Shown: one piece after another, positions 16,361-24,841 of the stretch
Layout of the letters: each line of letters opens with the position of its first letter
Position numbering within the stretch: the first letter of the stretch is position 1
Assembly: GCA_016775335.1 (NCBI GenBank)
Contig: JAEUGJ010000010.1
Location: 12,987-76,986 of the forward strand
From: Mogibacterium sp.
GTDB taxonomy: Bacteria; Bacillota; Clostridia; Peptostreptococcales; Anaerovoracaceae
DNA length: 64,000 bases
Direction of reading: 5' to 3'
Notes under the pieces: generated by a model
Database searches by the model: none
Seen by the model: the letters and a program-made list of their open reading frames with translations, nothing else
Told to the model about the DNA's origin: nothing
Position numbers and translations under genes: made by a program

Positions 16361-16606
16361 TTAGTTGTTCAGATCTGCATCGAAAGGAAGGAGTGCTACC
16401 ACACGAGCTCTCTTGATAGCAGTGGTAACTGCTCTCTGGTGCATTGCACATGTACCGGTTACTCTTCTCGGGAGAATCTTGCCTCTCTCGGTAGTGAACT
16501 TCTTCAGAGTCTCTACATCTTTGTAATCGATCTTCTTATCCTTGTCTGCACAGAACTGGCATACTTTTCTTCTTCTCATGCCGCGCTTTCTGTTGTTATT
16601 GTCCAT
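16361..16606 (-). CDS. rpsR: 30S ribosomal protein S18
   Basis: 81 aa with the S18 core RVTGTCAMHQRAVTTAIKRARVVALLPF. The N-terminus carries KVCQFCADKDKKIDY, a Cys-containing form in which C-x2-C suggests the zinc-binding (C+) version of S18. AAGGAG precedes the ATG. It is the last gene of rpsF-ssb-rpsR, ending at the terminator 20 bases on. It binds S6 on the small-subunit platform. Confidence 0.97.
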   Translation of the reverse strand: MDNNNRKRGMRRRKVCQFCADKDKKIDYKDVETLKKFTTERGKILPRRVTGTCAMHQRAVTTAIKRARVVALLPFDADLNN

Positions 16607-16636
16607 TTCGACTTAATCTCCTTTCCTAAGATATTT

Positions 16637-17116
16637 CTAGAACGGGATGTCGTCATCTGCTGCCTGGAATGCATCCGGGAAATCATCCTGACCTCCGAAA
16701 GCGTCCTGCTGCGGTGCCGGCGCGCTCTGCTGCTGACCGCCCTGGTAGCTGTCGTTGCCACCAAAGCCGGAGTTAGAGTTCGAGCCTCCGCCGTTGTTGT
16801 TTCTAGAGCCAAGGAACTCCACGCGATTCGCGATGACGTCAGTGGTGTACACCGTCTGACCGTTCTTGTCTCTGTAACTTCCCGTCTGAATCCGTCCGCT
16901 TACCGCTGCCTGACTGCCCTTCTTCAGGTATCTGTCTACGGTCTCGGCCTGCTTTCCGAATACGGTGATTCGAATGAAGTCAGCCTGACGCTCCTGGCCG
17001 GCGGACACCGGTCTGTCGATTGCCAGCGTGAAATGCGCTACGGCAGTCTGAGTGTTCGGTGTGTAGCGAAGCTCCGGATCCCTTGTTAATCTTCCAATTA
17101 AAATTACACTATTCAT
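16637..17116 (-). CDS. ssb: Single-stranded DNA-binding protein
   Basis: 159 aa. The OB fold (1-105) begins MNSVILIGRLTRDPELRYTP and includes FIRITVFGKQAETVDRYLKKG. A Gly/Asn/Ser/Gln-rich linker follows (about 108-148), and the acidic tip DDDIPF is the standard site for recruiting replication and repair partners. AGGACAGGTG precedes the ATG. It lies between rpsF and rpsR, the arrangement of the essential SsbA type in Bacillota. Confidence 0.97.
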   Translation of the reverse strand: MNSVILIGRLTRDPELRYTPNTQTAVAHFTLAIDRPVSAGQERQADFIRITVFGKQAETVDRYLKKGSQAAVSGRIQTGSYRDKNGQTVYTTDVIANRVEFLGSRNNNGGGSNSNSGFGGNDSYQGGQQQSAPAPQQDAFGGQDDFPDAFQAADDDIPF

Positions 17117-17152
17117 GTTTCACCTGTCCTTTCCGAACGCTGTGAACGATAC

Positions 17153-17440
17153 TTATTTCTCGTCCTGGCAAACGATGATATGTCTCATGCAATTATCGGA
17201 AATCTTCAGTCTTCTGTCCAGTTCCTTTGGCAGTTCTGCACTTGCCTTGAATGGAATCAGCACGTAGAAACCGTCCTTCTTCTTGTTGATCGGGTAAGCG
17301 AGCTTCTTAGCGCCCCACAGATCCGCTTCTCCAGCTTCACCGTCAGCGTTGATGATGCCCTTTACGGTCTCGATCATCTGGTTTCTTGCAGCTTCATCCA
17401 TAGCCGGATCAAGAATGAACAATAATTCATAATTTCTCAT
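17153..17440 (-). CDS. rpsF: 30S ribosomal protein S6
   Basis: 95 aa from the ATG at 17440 (MRNYELLFILDP). GGAGG ends 8 bases before it, whereas the in-frame GTG at 17449 would overlap the ribosome site. Further family features are WGAKKLAYPINKKKDGFYV and the C-terminal NCMRHIIV. It is the first gene of the rpsF-ssb-rpsR operon. Confidence 0.96.
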   Translation of the reverse strand: MRNYELLFILDPAMDEAARNQMIETVKGIINADGEAGEADLWGAKKLAYPINKKKDGFYVLIPFKASAELPKELDRRLKISDNCMRHIIVCQDEK

Positions 17441-17515
17441 TGTTTTCACCTCCTATGGCCTAATGACATCTTGCGATGTAGGATTCTGGCCTGCTTATTC
17501 AGACCATACCCAATT

Positions 17516-17543
17516 ATTATACAGAAAAATAGCCGGATTGCAA
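17516..17543 (-). promoter_or_regulatory. Promoter of rpsF-ssb-rpsR
   Basis: On the minus strand, TTGCAA (17538-17543), 16 bp, TATAAT (17516-17521). About 75 bases separate it from the rpsF start. Confidence 0.65.
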
Positions 17544-17591
17544 GCTTTTATTTCCGAAATTCCTTGAAAATCCGGTGAATTCTTCCGTTTT

Positions 17592-18044
17592 CTACCCGCA
17601 AATCTGCTCCGAATCCAGAATTACGGTAAATGGGCCGTCGTTCAGCAGCTCTACCTTCATTTCCGCGCCGAATTCTCCCTGTTCCACCACGTCCACGCGC
17701 TCTTTGCACTTCTCGATGATGTATTCATAGAGGGCATTGGCATGGTCCGGAGATCCCGCTTCGATAAAAGAAGGTCGGTTTCCTTTCTTGCAGTTTGCGT
17801 ACAGGGTGAACTGTGAGATTAGTAAAAGTTCTCCCCCCACATCTGCCAAGGAAAGATTGGTCTTTCCGTTCTCATCTTCAAATATCCGAAGCTTAATCAT
17901 CTTATCCAGCATTTTGTCGGCGATTTCTTTCGTGTCCGTATCGGATACTCCGATCAGAACCATGTATCCCTTGCCGATTTTTCCAATGACATTGTTATCC
18001 ACGGTGACGCTTGCGTGGGTGACTCTCTGTATTACCAGTTTCAT
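17592..18044 (-). CDS. dtd: D-aminoacyl-tRNA deacylase
   Basis: 150 aa, the full family length. It starts MKLVIQRVTHASVTVDN and has the catalytic-site motif LLISQFTLYANCKKGNRPSF and the C-terminal GPFTVILDSEQ region. It removes D-amino acids mischarged on tRNA. The relA gene that often precedes dtd is not here; the neighbour upstream is the divergent plsC. Confidence 0.96.
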   Translation of the reverse strand: MKLVIQRVTHASVTVDNNVIGKIGKGYMVLIGVSDTDTKEIADKMLDKMIKLRIFEDENGKTNLSLADVGGELLLISQFTLYANCKKGNRPSFIEAGSPDHANALYEYIIEKCKERVDVVEQGEFGAEMKVELLNDGPFTVILDSEQICG

Positions 18045-18083
18045 TCTCGTAATCCCTTCCTTGCTTTTTTTATGGCGTTATTT

Positions 18084-18107
18084 TACAATAGATTCTAACC
18101 TATTGTA
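18084..18107. promoter_or_regulatory. Inverted repeat between dtd and plsC
   Basis: TACAATAG (18084-18091) and CTATTGTA (18100-18107) are perfect arms around 8 bases, and the outer GCGTT/AACGC bases extend the symmetry to about 18075-18113. It lies in the divergent intergenic region, so it may be an operator or a promoter-proximal hairpin. Confidence 0.45.
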
Positions 18108-18170
18108 TGAACGCCTGCAAGCCCGCGGTGAAGTCGGAAACGCAGGAGGGACGGAGGATATTTTTACGAG

Positions 18171-18905
18171 ATGATGAATCCATTTAAAAGCATCCCGGCG
18201 GGACTGGCGATCCTGTCGGAAATAAATCGTTTTAATAAGATGGCGCCGCAGTTCGAGGCCCTTCGGAAGGAAGGAAAGTTAGAGGAGGAGCGGGCGCTGA
18301 TTCTGGAAGGCACCAGCCGATTCGCGGACACCGTGTCCCGGAAGATTGGAATTACCTTCGATATTCACGGGGAAGAGAACATTCCGGATCACGGACCGAT
18401 GCTGATTGTGGCCAACCACCAGAGCTATGCGGATATTCTGGCGATGATCTACGTGATTCGGAAGTTTCAGATCGGCTTCATTGCCAAATCGGAGTTCACC
18501 GGTTTCAAGCCGCTGGCGAAGGCGATTAACTATACTCGCTCGCTGTTTCTGAAGAGGGGAGATGCCCGGGCGGCCATTCAGACGTTGAATGAGGCGGCGA
18601 CCCTGATGAAGGAAGGGTTTTCTCTGGTGATTTTCCCGGAGGGGACGCGGAGCCAGTGCAGCGAGATGGGGGAATTCAAGGCGGGCAGCTTCAAGTTCGC
18701 GCAGAAGGCGAAGGTGCCGATTCTTCCGATTACCCTGGAGGGGGGCTACCACTTCTGGGAGGAGAAGGGGACGGTTCAGCCGTGCACCGTTCATGTGAAG
18801 ATTCATCCGCTGGTTCATTTTGAGGAGATGGATCGGAAAACGCAGAACGAAGCCCACGTGGAAATTGAGAAGACCATCCGCGAAGGGCTGAAGGAATTCG
18901 TTTAG
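18171..18905 (+). CDS. plsC: 1-acyl-sn-glycerol-3-phosphate acyltransferase family protein
   Basis: 244 aa. The acyltransferase motifs are present: VANHQSYADIL (the NHxxxxD catalytic pair), the arginine-containing block near LFLKRGDARAA, and FPEGTRSQ. It makes phosphatidic acid for membrane phospholipids. The N-terminus is soluble-looking with an amphipathic segment, as in many Bacillota PlsC proteins. Two adjacent ATG codons (18171, 18174) are possible starts. It is a single gene with its own terminator. Confidence 0.92.
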   Translation: MMNPFKSIPAGLAILSEINRFNKMAPQFEALRKEGKLEEERALILEGTSRFADTVSRKIGITFDIHGEENIPDHGPMLIVANHQSYADILAMIYVIRKFQIGFIAKSEFTGFKPLAKAINYTRSLFLKRGDARAAIQTLNEAATLMKEGFSLVIFPEGTRSQCSEMGEFKAGSFKFAQKAKVPILPITLEGGYHFWEEKGTVQPCTVHVKIHPLVHFEEMDRKTQNEAHVEIEKTIREGLKEFV

Positions 18906-18935
18906 TATTTTTTTGAATACGGAAGCTTTAGGAAG

Positions 18936-18965
18936 GGAACCCGAATTACCGGGTTCCTTTTTTTA
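18936..18965 (+). terminator. Intrinsic terminator of plsC
   Basis: GGAACCCG (18936-18943) and CGGGTTCC (18950-18957) with a 6-nt loop, then an eight-T run. Confidence 0.92.
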
Positions 18966-19072
18966 TAGTTTTTTTCTTTTCTGCCTACCAAAGTAATAGA
19001 GTTTTTCTATTGGAAAATCTCTCTTCCTGTTTTTACTATAATTATTAATAGGTATATTATGCCTGTTCACAA

Positions 19073-19119
19073 AATCGTCGGACTCGATCGGGCGCGTTCG
19101 ACGATTGTAAATTGTTTTT
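19073..19119 (+). promoter_or_regulatory. Terminator-like hairpin in the leader of the rhodanese gene
   Basis: AATCGTCG (19073-19080) pairs with CGACGATT (19099-19106), and ATTGTTTTTA follows. TATAAT at 19037-19042 would place it inside the leader, 37 bases before the gene start. It could be an attenuator or just mRNA-stabilising structure. No clear alternative fold or known riboswitch is visible. Confidence 0.45.
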
Positions 19120-19155
19120 ACAGAGATTATAAGAGTAAAGAGGAGGAAAATGTTT

Positions 19156-21285
19156 ATGAATCGAGCAGTTCGCAGCATAAGCGCCTGGCTTCTCGCTTTG
19201 GCGATGATCGTCAGCGGATTCAGTGTGTTCGGCTCCTTCGGTCCGGCTTCCGCAAATGCGGCGGTAGACCAAAGCAAACTGGTCATCAAGGTTACCAACC
19301 AGTACGATCAGCCGGTAAAGGGTGCTGAATTCACATTTACCATGGGAAATGTAACCAAACCGATTGGAGTAGCGTCGGATGAAAATGGTGTTATCGAAAC
19401 ATCCACACTGGATAAAGATGGATGGATTGATAACATGGATTTGAAACTGGTTTCCGGAAGTCCATATACCATGACTTCCAATATCACCGTTTCTTTCACC
19501 GATAATGATGATTTCCAGCCGATTATCGAATACGTCAACGATGAAGATTACACCGGTGAAATTGCCGTAAAGGTCAACGACCCGAATGCGGTAGCTCCAG
19601 GAACAGCAACCGCCGACGAGGTGAAGGCATATATGTCCGACTCCGACAGCAGCACCGTTCTGATGGATGCCAGAAGTGTGGACGCGTACAACGGCTGGGC
19701 CATCGGAAACGCAAAGAGAGGCGGTCACCTGAAGAATGCGGTAAGCTTCCCGGCAGACGCCATCCGCAACGCCGTAACGCCGAACAAGAAGGAAGGCAAG
19801 ACCATCGAAGATTACCACAAGCAGATGATGGAAGATGCCGGCATTACCAAGGATTCTAAAATCATCATCTACGATGTGAACGATTCCGATGCGGAATACG
19901 TGCACAACTGGCTCAAGGATCAGGGATATTCTGCTGACAACATGAAGGTTTTCAATGGAACCGACCTGATTAACAGCGGCAAAGCCAAGGTTGTGAAGTA
20001 CAAGAATTACGATATGTACGTTCCGGAAGATGTGGTTAAAAACATCTCCGACAACCTCACCGGGAAGTCTGATGAATACACCAGAAACGCAAAGCAGGTT
20101 GTCAACGGTGACGACGTGGTAATCCTGGACGTAAGCTGGGGAGATGAAACCAGCGATCCGAACAACGGTTCCGGTTACGATGCCGGTCACATCCCGGGCG
20201 CCGTTCACGTAAACACCGACGAGTACGAAACTCCGAAGGTTTACGTAAAGACCAAACCGGAGCAATACAGAACCGAGTGGAGATTGAACAGCGACAAAGA
20301 ACTGATTCAGCTGGCACAGAAAAAGGGCATCACCCTGAACTCCTGCGTAATCATCGCCGGTCCGGAACCGATGGCAACCACCAGAATGGCGGTTATCCTG
20401 AAGTACCTGGGTGTGGAAAACGTTCACGTAATGAGCAACGCTATGACCGGTTGGAATGCAGCCGGATATTCCATGGAAAAGGGAATCAACACCAATAAGA
20501 CCACTAACATGGGCATCACCAAGCCGCAGAATCCGGATGTCATCGACACCATTTCCGAGGTAAAGAGCGAGCTGAAGAATTCCAAGTACGCAGTCATCGA
20601 TACCAGAACCAAAGCGGAGTGGGACGGAAAGGATACCGGATACGGTTATCACGACCTCGCCGGAAGAATCCCTGGAACCATCTATTCCAACTGCGGATAC
20701 GGCTACAGCAGCAGCGTGTTCCGTTACAGAAATGCGGATAAATCCATGAGATCCGGTGAAGCGATTAAAAAGATGTGGGAAGAAGACGGCATCGACTACC
20801 AGAACAAGCACATGGTATTCTTCTGCGGCTCCGGCTGGAGAGCAGCGGAGACCACTTGGGAAGCATGGCTCATGGGCTACGATGCATCTCTGTACAGCGA
20901 TGGCTGGATTGGCTGGTCCAACGGTGGATACAACTACTACCGCGATGGCAAGACTTTTGCAATGGACAAGAAAACCGGCAAGGAAGTCAATATTTCCGCA
21001 ATTAAGGCGGCAACGGTTTCCAAGGTAAAAGCAAAAGCCGGAAAGAAGAAGGCGACCGTAACCTACGGAAAGACCACGGGTGTGACCACTTACAAGGTAT
21101 ACTACAAGCTCAAGAAGAAGGGCGCGAAGTATAAGCTGGCAAAGACCACAACCTCCAGAAAGGTCACCATTAAGAAGCTGAAGTCCAAGAAAACCTACTA
21201 CGTAAAGGTTCGCGCTTACAAGAACATCAACGGCACAAACGTTTACACAAAGTACAGCAAGACCGTAAAGGTTAAGGCAAAATAA
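19156..21285 (+). CDS. Secreted protein with three rhodanese-like domains
   Basis: 709 aa from the second of two nearby ATGs: AGGAGG is 9 bases before 19156 but only 3 before 19150. A signal peptide (SAWLLALAMIVSGFSVFG) is followed by a prealbumin/Cna-like beta segment (about 35-130), three rhodanese-like domains (about 150-285, 305-445, 460-600), and a C-terminal fibronectin-III-like domain rich in Lys and Tyr (about 620-708). Only the third rhodanese has the catalytic cysteine (FFCGSGWRAAE); the first two have Asp and Ala at that place. It probably acts at the cell surface in sulfur transfer, binding or scaffolding. No sortase motif is seen; the basic C-terminus may bind the wall. Confidence 0.85.
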   Translation: MNRAVRSISAWLLALAMIVSGFSVFGSFGPASANAAVDQSKLVIKVTNQYDQPVKGAEFTFTMGNVTKPIGVASDENGVIETSTLDKDGWIDNMDLKLVSGSPYTMTSNITVSFTDNDDFQPIIEYVNDEDYTGEIAVKVNDPNAVAPGTATADEVKAYMSDSDSSTVLMDARSVDAYNGWAIGNAKRGGHLKNAVSFPADAIRNAVTPNKKEGKTIEDYHKQMMEDAGITKDSKIIIYDVNDSDAEYVHNWLKDQGYSADNMKVFNGTDLINSGKAKVVKYKNYDMYVPEDVVKNISDNLTGKSDEYTRNAKQVVNGDDVVILDVSWGDETSDPNNGSGYDAGHIPGAVHVNTDEYETPKVYVKTKPEQYRTEWRLNSDKELIQLAQKKGITLNSCVIIAGPEPMATTRMAVILKYLGVENVHVMSNAMTGWNAAGYSMEKGINTNKTTNMGITKPQNPDVIDTISEVKSELKNSKYAVIDTRTKAEWDGKDTGYGYHDLAGRIPGTIYSNCGYGYSSSVFRYRNADKSMRSGEAIKKMWEEDGIDYQNKHMVFFCGSGWRAAETTWEAWLMGYDASLYSDGWIGWSNGGYNYYRDGKTFAMDKKTGKEVNISAIKAATVSKVKAKAGKKKATVTYGKTTGVTTYKVYYKLKKKGAKYKLAKTTTSRKVTIKKLKSKKTYYVKVRAYKNINGTNVYTKYSKTVKVKAK

Positions 21286-21318
21286 GATTTTTAATCACGG
21301 GTTCCCGATTATCCGAAG

Positions 21319-21346
21319 AAGAGGCGTCACTGCGGCGCCTCTTTTG
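21319..21346 (+). terminator. Intrinsic terminator of the rhodanese gene
   Basis: AAGAGGCG (21319-21326) pairs with CGCCTCTT (21336-21343), followed by TTG. Confidence 0.8.
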
Positions 21347-21384
21347 TCTTATAATCACAGTTTTCCATAATTTGTTAAAATCTC

Positions 21385-21472
21385 TGTGCATAATTATTCA
21401 TTCGCATCCGCATATCGCTTATATTTCAACCGCTTCAGCACATTCCAACATACTGTTGATAACTGTGGAAAA
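21385..21472. other. Cluster of three DnaA-box-like sites outside the main origin
   Basis: TGTGCATAA (21385-21393, complement TTATGCACA, a full match to TTATNCACA), TGTTGATAA (21454-21462) and TGTGGAAAA (21464-21472) share one orientation. The last two are the same variants found beside dnaA. They lie in the 300-bp gap between the rhodanese and nitroreductase genes, upstream of the nitroreductase promoter. Confidence 0.45.
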
Positions 21473-21515
21473 CTTTTCTATTTTGTGTTTTTGACAAGTT
21501 TATAAACATATTTAT

Positions 21516-21544
21516 TTGACATACGCCAAATAGATTACTATCAT
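21516..21544 (+). promoter_or_regulatory. Promoter of the nitroreductase gene
   Basis: Consensus TTGACA (21516-21521), 17 bp, TATCAT (21539-21544), 42 bases before the start codon. Confidence 0.8.
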
Positions 21545-21586
21545 TATGTAAAAAATAGGATATGAGAAACTTTTAGGAGGTGTACC

Positions 21587-22168
21587 ATGCTGAAAGATTA
21601 TATCAAAGAGAACCGCACCGTACGGGGATTCGACCAAAGCGAAAAAGTTTCCACCGAGGAACTGACGGACATGATTGACTGTGCCCGCCTGGCCTCCTCC
21701 GGCATGAACCTGCAACCGCTGAAATATTTTATCGCCAACCGGGATTCCGCCGCAGCCATTCTGCAAAAAGCAACCAAGATGGGCGGACGCCTTCCGGAAC
21801 GCCACCTGCCGGATGCCGGAAAGGAGCCAGAATCCTACATCGTCATCCTTCAGGATCCGGATATCAGCACCAGCGACACCTTTACCAATATCGACCTGGG
21901 CATCGCGGCGCAAAGCATCACTCTGGCGGCGGTGGAGAAGGGATACCGCTGCTGCATGCTGGGAGGCGGCTATGACCCGAAGGAACTTCGGGACGAGCTG
22001 GGAATTCCGGAAAAATACATCCTCAAGCTGGTCATCGCCGTCGGCAAATCCGCAGAGGAAATTCACCTGGTGGAAGTCGAGGATGGGGGAGACACCGGCT
22101 ACTACCGGGATGCCAACGACGTTCATTACGTCCCAAAAAGAAAACTGCAGGACATCATCATCCGTTAG
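21587..22168 (+). CDS. Nitroreductase-family flavoprotein
   Basis: 193 aa. The FMN-binding start KENRTVRGFDQSEKV and the segment ARLASSGMNLQPLKYF are typical of the small nitroreductase fold; IDLGIAAQSITLAAVEKGY forms the dimer-core helix, and IPEKYILKLVIAVGK closes the flavin site. Such enzymes reduce nitro compounds, quinones or flavins with NAD(P)H. AGGAGG precedes the ATG by 7 bases. A single gene converging on gyrA. Confidence 0.9.
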   Translation: MLKDYIKENRTVRGFDQSEKVSTEELTDMIDCARLASSGMNLQPLKYFIANRDSAAAILQKATKMGGRLPERHLPDAGKEPESYIVILQDPDISTSDTFTNIDLGIAAQSITLAAVEKGYRCCMLGGGYDPKELRDELGIPEKYILKLVIAVGKSAEEIHLVEVEDGGDTGYYRDANDVHYVPKRKLQDIIIR

Positions 22169-22196
22169 TTTTCCGCAGATTTATAAATCCACAAAA

Positions 22197-22240
22197 AATG
22201 ACGCAGAGCCGGACGTTTCCGACTTTGCGCCATTCTTTTT
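22197..22240. terminator. Shared terminator between nitroreductase and gyrA
   Basis: AATGACGCA (22197-22205) pairs with TGCGCCATT (22226-22234) with one mismatch and inner pairing, followed on the plus strand by an eight-T run. Confidence 0.75.
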
Positions 22241-22247
22241 TTATTCA

Positions 22248-24755
22248 TTAATCCAAAAGAGAAATCTGTTCGCCTTCGGATTTCTTTTTTTCTGAAACCT
22301 TCGGCTTCTGTGCGTTCTCTTCATCGTCCACAACCTTGGCCAAAGATACGATGTGGCTGTCTTCCTCCACCTTCATAATCTTTACGCCCTGGGTGGTTCT
22401 TCCGGACTTGGAGATTTCCTCTGCCCGAATTCGGATGATTACGCCGTTGGAGTTGATCAGCATCACTTCGTTCTCGTCCCGAACCAGCATTCCGCCCACC
22501 AGCGTGCCGGTCTTGCTGAACTTGGACTTGTCGTAGGTGGCGATACCCTTGCCACCTCGGGTCTGGAGGCGATACTCATCCAATGATGTTCTCTTACCGA
22601 ATCCGTTCTCGGACACCACCAGCATCTCCCGGGTTCCGTCGGTATCCAGCTCCATGGAAACGACTTCGTCACCGTAATCCAGGTTGATGGCGCGAACGCC
22701 GGCCGCATTTCGGCCCATGCTTCGAACGTCATTTTCGTTGAAGGCAATGGCTTTACCCAGCTTGGTGATGACGTAAATATTCTCGTCGCCGTTGGACTGG
22801 CTGACGGAAATCAGCTTGTCGCCGTCCTTCAGGTTGATGGCGATGAGACCGTTCTTCCGAATGCTGTCGAATTCCGACATCGGCGTCTTCTTAATGGTTC
22901 CGCTTCGGGTGATCATTACCAGGTAGTTGTCCTGGGAGAATTCCTTCACCGGAATCACCGCGCTGACCTTCTCACCCGAATTCAGGTTCAGGAAGTTGAT
23001 GACCGGAGTACCCTTTGCGGTTCTGGATGCTTCCGGAACCTCGTATCCCTTCATCTTGTACACCTTACCCATATCGGTGAAGAACAGCAGGTCGTCGTGG
23101 GTGGAGGTGATGATCAGATCTTTGACAAAATCCGAATCCCGAGTGGTCAGTCCCAGAATTCCCTTGCCGCCGCGGCGCTGTGCCTTGTAGGTATTCTCCG
23201 GAACTCGCTTGATGTAACCCATGTGGGTAAGGGTGATTGCCACATCCTCTTCATCGATCAGGGCCTCTTCATCCAGCTCTCCGTCGCCGTTCACCAGCTT
23301 GGTTCTTCTCTTATCTCCGTACTTCTTCTTGATTTCCAGAAGTTCGTCCTTGATTACACCCATCAGCTTCTTCTCATCTGCCAGAAGTTCCTTAAAGTAT
23401 GCGATTCTCTTCCGCAGCTCCGCCAATTCTTCCTCGATTTTCTCACGTTCCAAACCCTGGAGTCTGGCCAGTCTCATATCAAGAATTGCCTGCGCCTGTG
23501 CTTCTGACAAGCTGAACCGAATCATCAGCTTTTCTTTCGCATCGTTATAAGCGGAACGGATCACCTTAATCACTTCGTCGATATTATCCAGCGCGATTAC
23601 GTAACCCTCTAAAATATGTGCTCTTTCCTCTGCTTTTCTCAGGTCGAACCGGGTTCTCCGCGTTACCACTTCCTTCTGGTGCTTCAGGTATTCGTCCAGA
23701 ATCTGATACAGGTTCAGAATCTTCGGCTCGCCGTTTACCAGCGCCAGCATAATCATGCTGTAGGAAGTCTGCAGCTGGGTATGCTTGTACAGTCTGTTCA
23801 GGATGACATTCGGATTCACGTCCTTCTTCAGGTCGATGACAATCCGCAGATTTCCTCGAGCGGACTCATCCTGAATGTTGGAAATGCCTTCTATCTTCTT
23901 GTCCTTTACCAGCGCTGCCATGGACTCAATCAGCCGCGCCTTATTCACCTGGTACGGAATGGAACTTATCACGATTCGGGTACGTCCCCGGCTGCCTTCC
24001 TCAATTTCGCACTCCGAGCGCACCAGCACCTTGCCGGTACCGGTACGATAGGCTTCCCTGGCACCTTCTTTTCCGATAATCTGCGCACCGGTCGGGAAGT
24101 CCGGCGCCTTGATGATTTTAATCAGGTCGTCCACCGTGCACTCATCGTCGTCAATCATCTTGACGCACGCATCGATGGTCTCGCCCAAATTGTGCGGCGG
24201 AATGGATGTAGCCATACCAACCGCGATACCGTTGGATCCGTTGATTAGCAGATTCGGCACACGGGAAGGCAGAACCACCGGTTCCTGTTCCTCGCCGTCG
24301 TAGTTATCCGCAAAATCCACGGTTTCCTTTCCGATATCCCGAACCATCTGCAGGGAGAACGGGGACATTCTGGCCTCGGTGTAACGGGAAGCCGCTGCAC
24401 CGTCGCCGTCCACGGAACCGAAGTTACCGTGACCGTCCACCAGCGGATATCTGGTGGAGAAAACCTGTGCCATCTTAACCATGGCATCGTAGATAGAACT
24501 GTCACCGTGAGGGTGATATTTACCCATTACTTCACCGACGATACGGGCGGACTTCTTGTGCGGCTTGTCCGGCGTAATTTCCAAAGCGCTCAGGCCGTAG
24601 AGAATTCTTCTATTAACCGGCTTCAAACCGTCTCGAACATCCGGAAGGGCACGTCCTACAATAACACTCATGGCGTAGTCGATATAGGAAGTCTTCATTT
24701 CCTCCGACATCTCATGGGTGATTATTTTGCTGTCTTCCAATAAATTCGTTGACAT
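22248..24755 (-). CDS. gyrA: DNA gyrase subunit A
   Basis: 835 aa. Domains: breakage-reunion domain (about 30-500) with the catalytic tyrosine in AASRYTEARMSP, the tower and coiled-coil, then the six-bladed C-terminal pinwheel containing the GyrA box QRRGGKGILG and similar repeats. The quinolone-target region reads HPHGDSSIYD, retaining the Ser and Asp (E. coli 83 and 87 positions) of susceptible enzymes. The tail is acidic and Lys-rich. AAGGAG precedes the ATG. It lies directly after gyrB in the dnaA-side leading-strand group. Confidence 0.98.
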   Translation of the reverse strand: MSTNLLEDSKIITHEMSEEMKTSYIDYAMSVIVGRALPDVRDGLKPVNRRILYGLSALEITPDKPHKKSARIVGEVMGKYHPHGDSSIYDAMVKMAQVFSTRYPLVDGHGNFGSVDGDGAAASRYTEARMSPFSLQMVRDIGKETVDFADNYDGEEQEPVVLPSRVPNLLINGSNGIAVGMATSIPPHNLGETIDACVKMIDDDECTVDDLIKIIKAPDFPTGAQIIGKEGAREAYRTGTGKVLVRSECEIEEGSRGRTRIVISSIPYQVNKARLIESMAALVKDKKIEGISNIQDESARGNLRIVIDLKKDVNPNVILNRLYKHTQLQTSYSMIMLALVNGEPKILNLYQILDEYLKHQKEVVTRRTRFDLRKAEERAHILEGYVIALDNIDEVIKVIRSAYNDAKEKLMIRFSLSEAQAQAILDMRLARLQGLEREKIEEELAELRKRIAYFKELLADEKKLMGVIKDELLEIKKKYGDKRRTKLVNGDGELDEEALIDEEDVAITLTHMGYIKRVPENTYKAQRRGGKGILGLTTRDSDFVKDLIITSTHDDLLFFTDMGKVYKMKGYEVPEASRTAKGTPVINFLNLNSGEKVSAVIPVKEFSQDNYLVMITRSGTIKKTPMSEFDSIRKNGLIAINLKDGDKLISVSQSNGDENIYVITKLGKAIAFNENDVRSMGRNAAGVRAINLDYGDEVVSMELDTDGTREMLVVSENGFGKRTSLDEYRLQTRGGKGIATYDKSKFSKTGTLVGGMLVRDENEVMLINSNGVIIRIRAEEISKSGRTTQGVKIMKVEEDSHIVSLAKVVDDEENAQKPKVSEKKKSEGEQISLLD

Positions 24756-24841
24756 TCAATCTCCTTTATCTATACTTCTTCAATATCTCAAGCTCTTCGC
24801 GATTTCCCATAAAAAGAATTTCGCAGTTCACCGGATACCGA

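Noticed and set aside
19057..20811. 584-codon minus-strand frame over the rhodanese gene
   Set aside because: Antisense shadow with Val/Gly/His-rich composition; begins and ends without signals.
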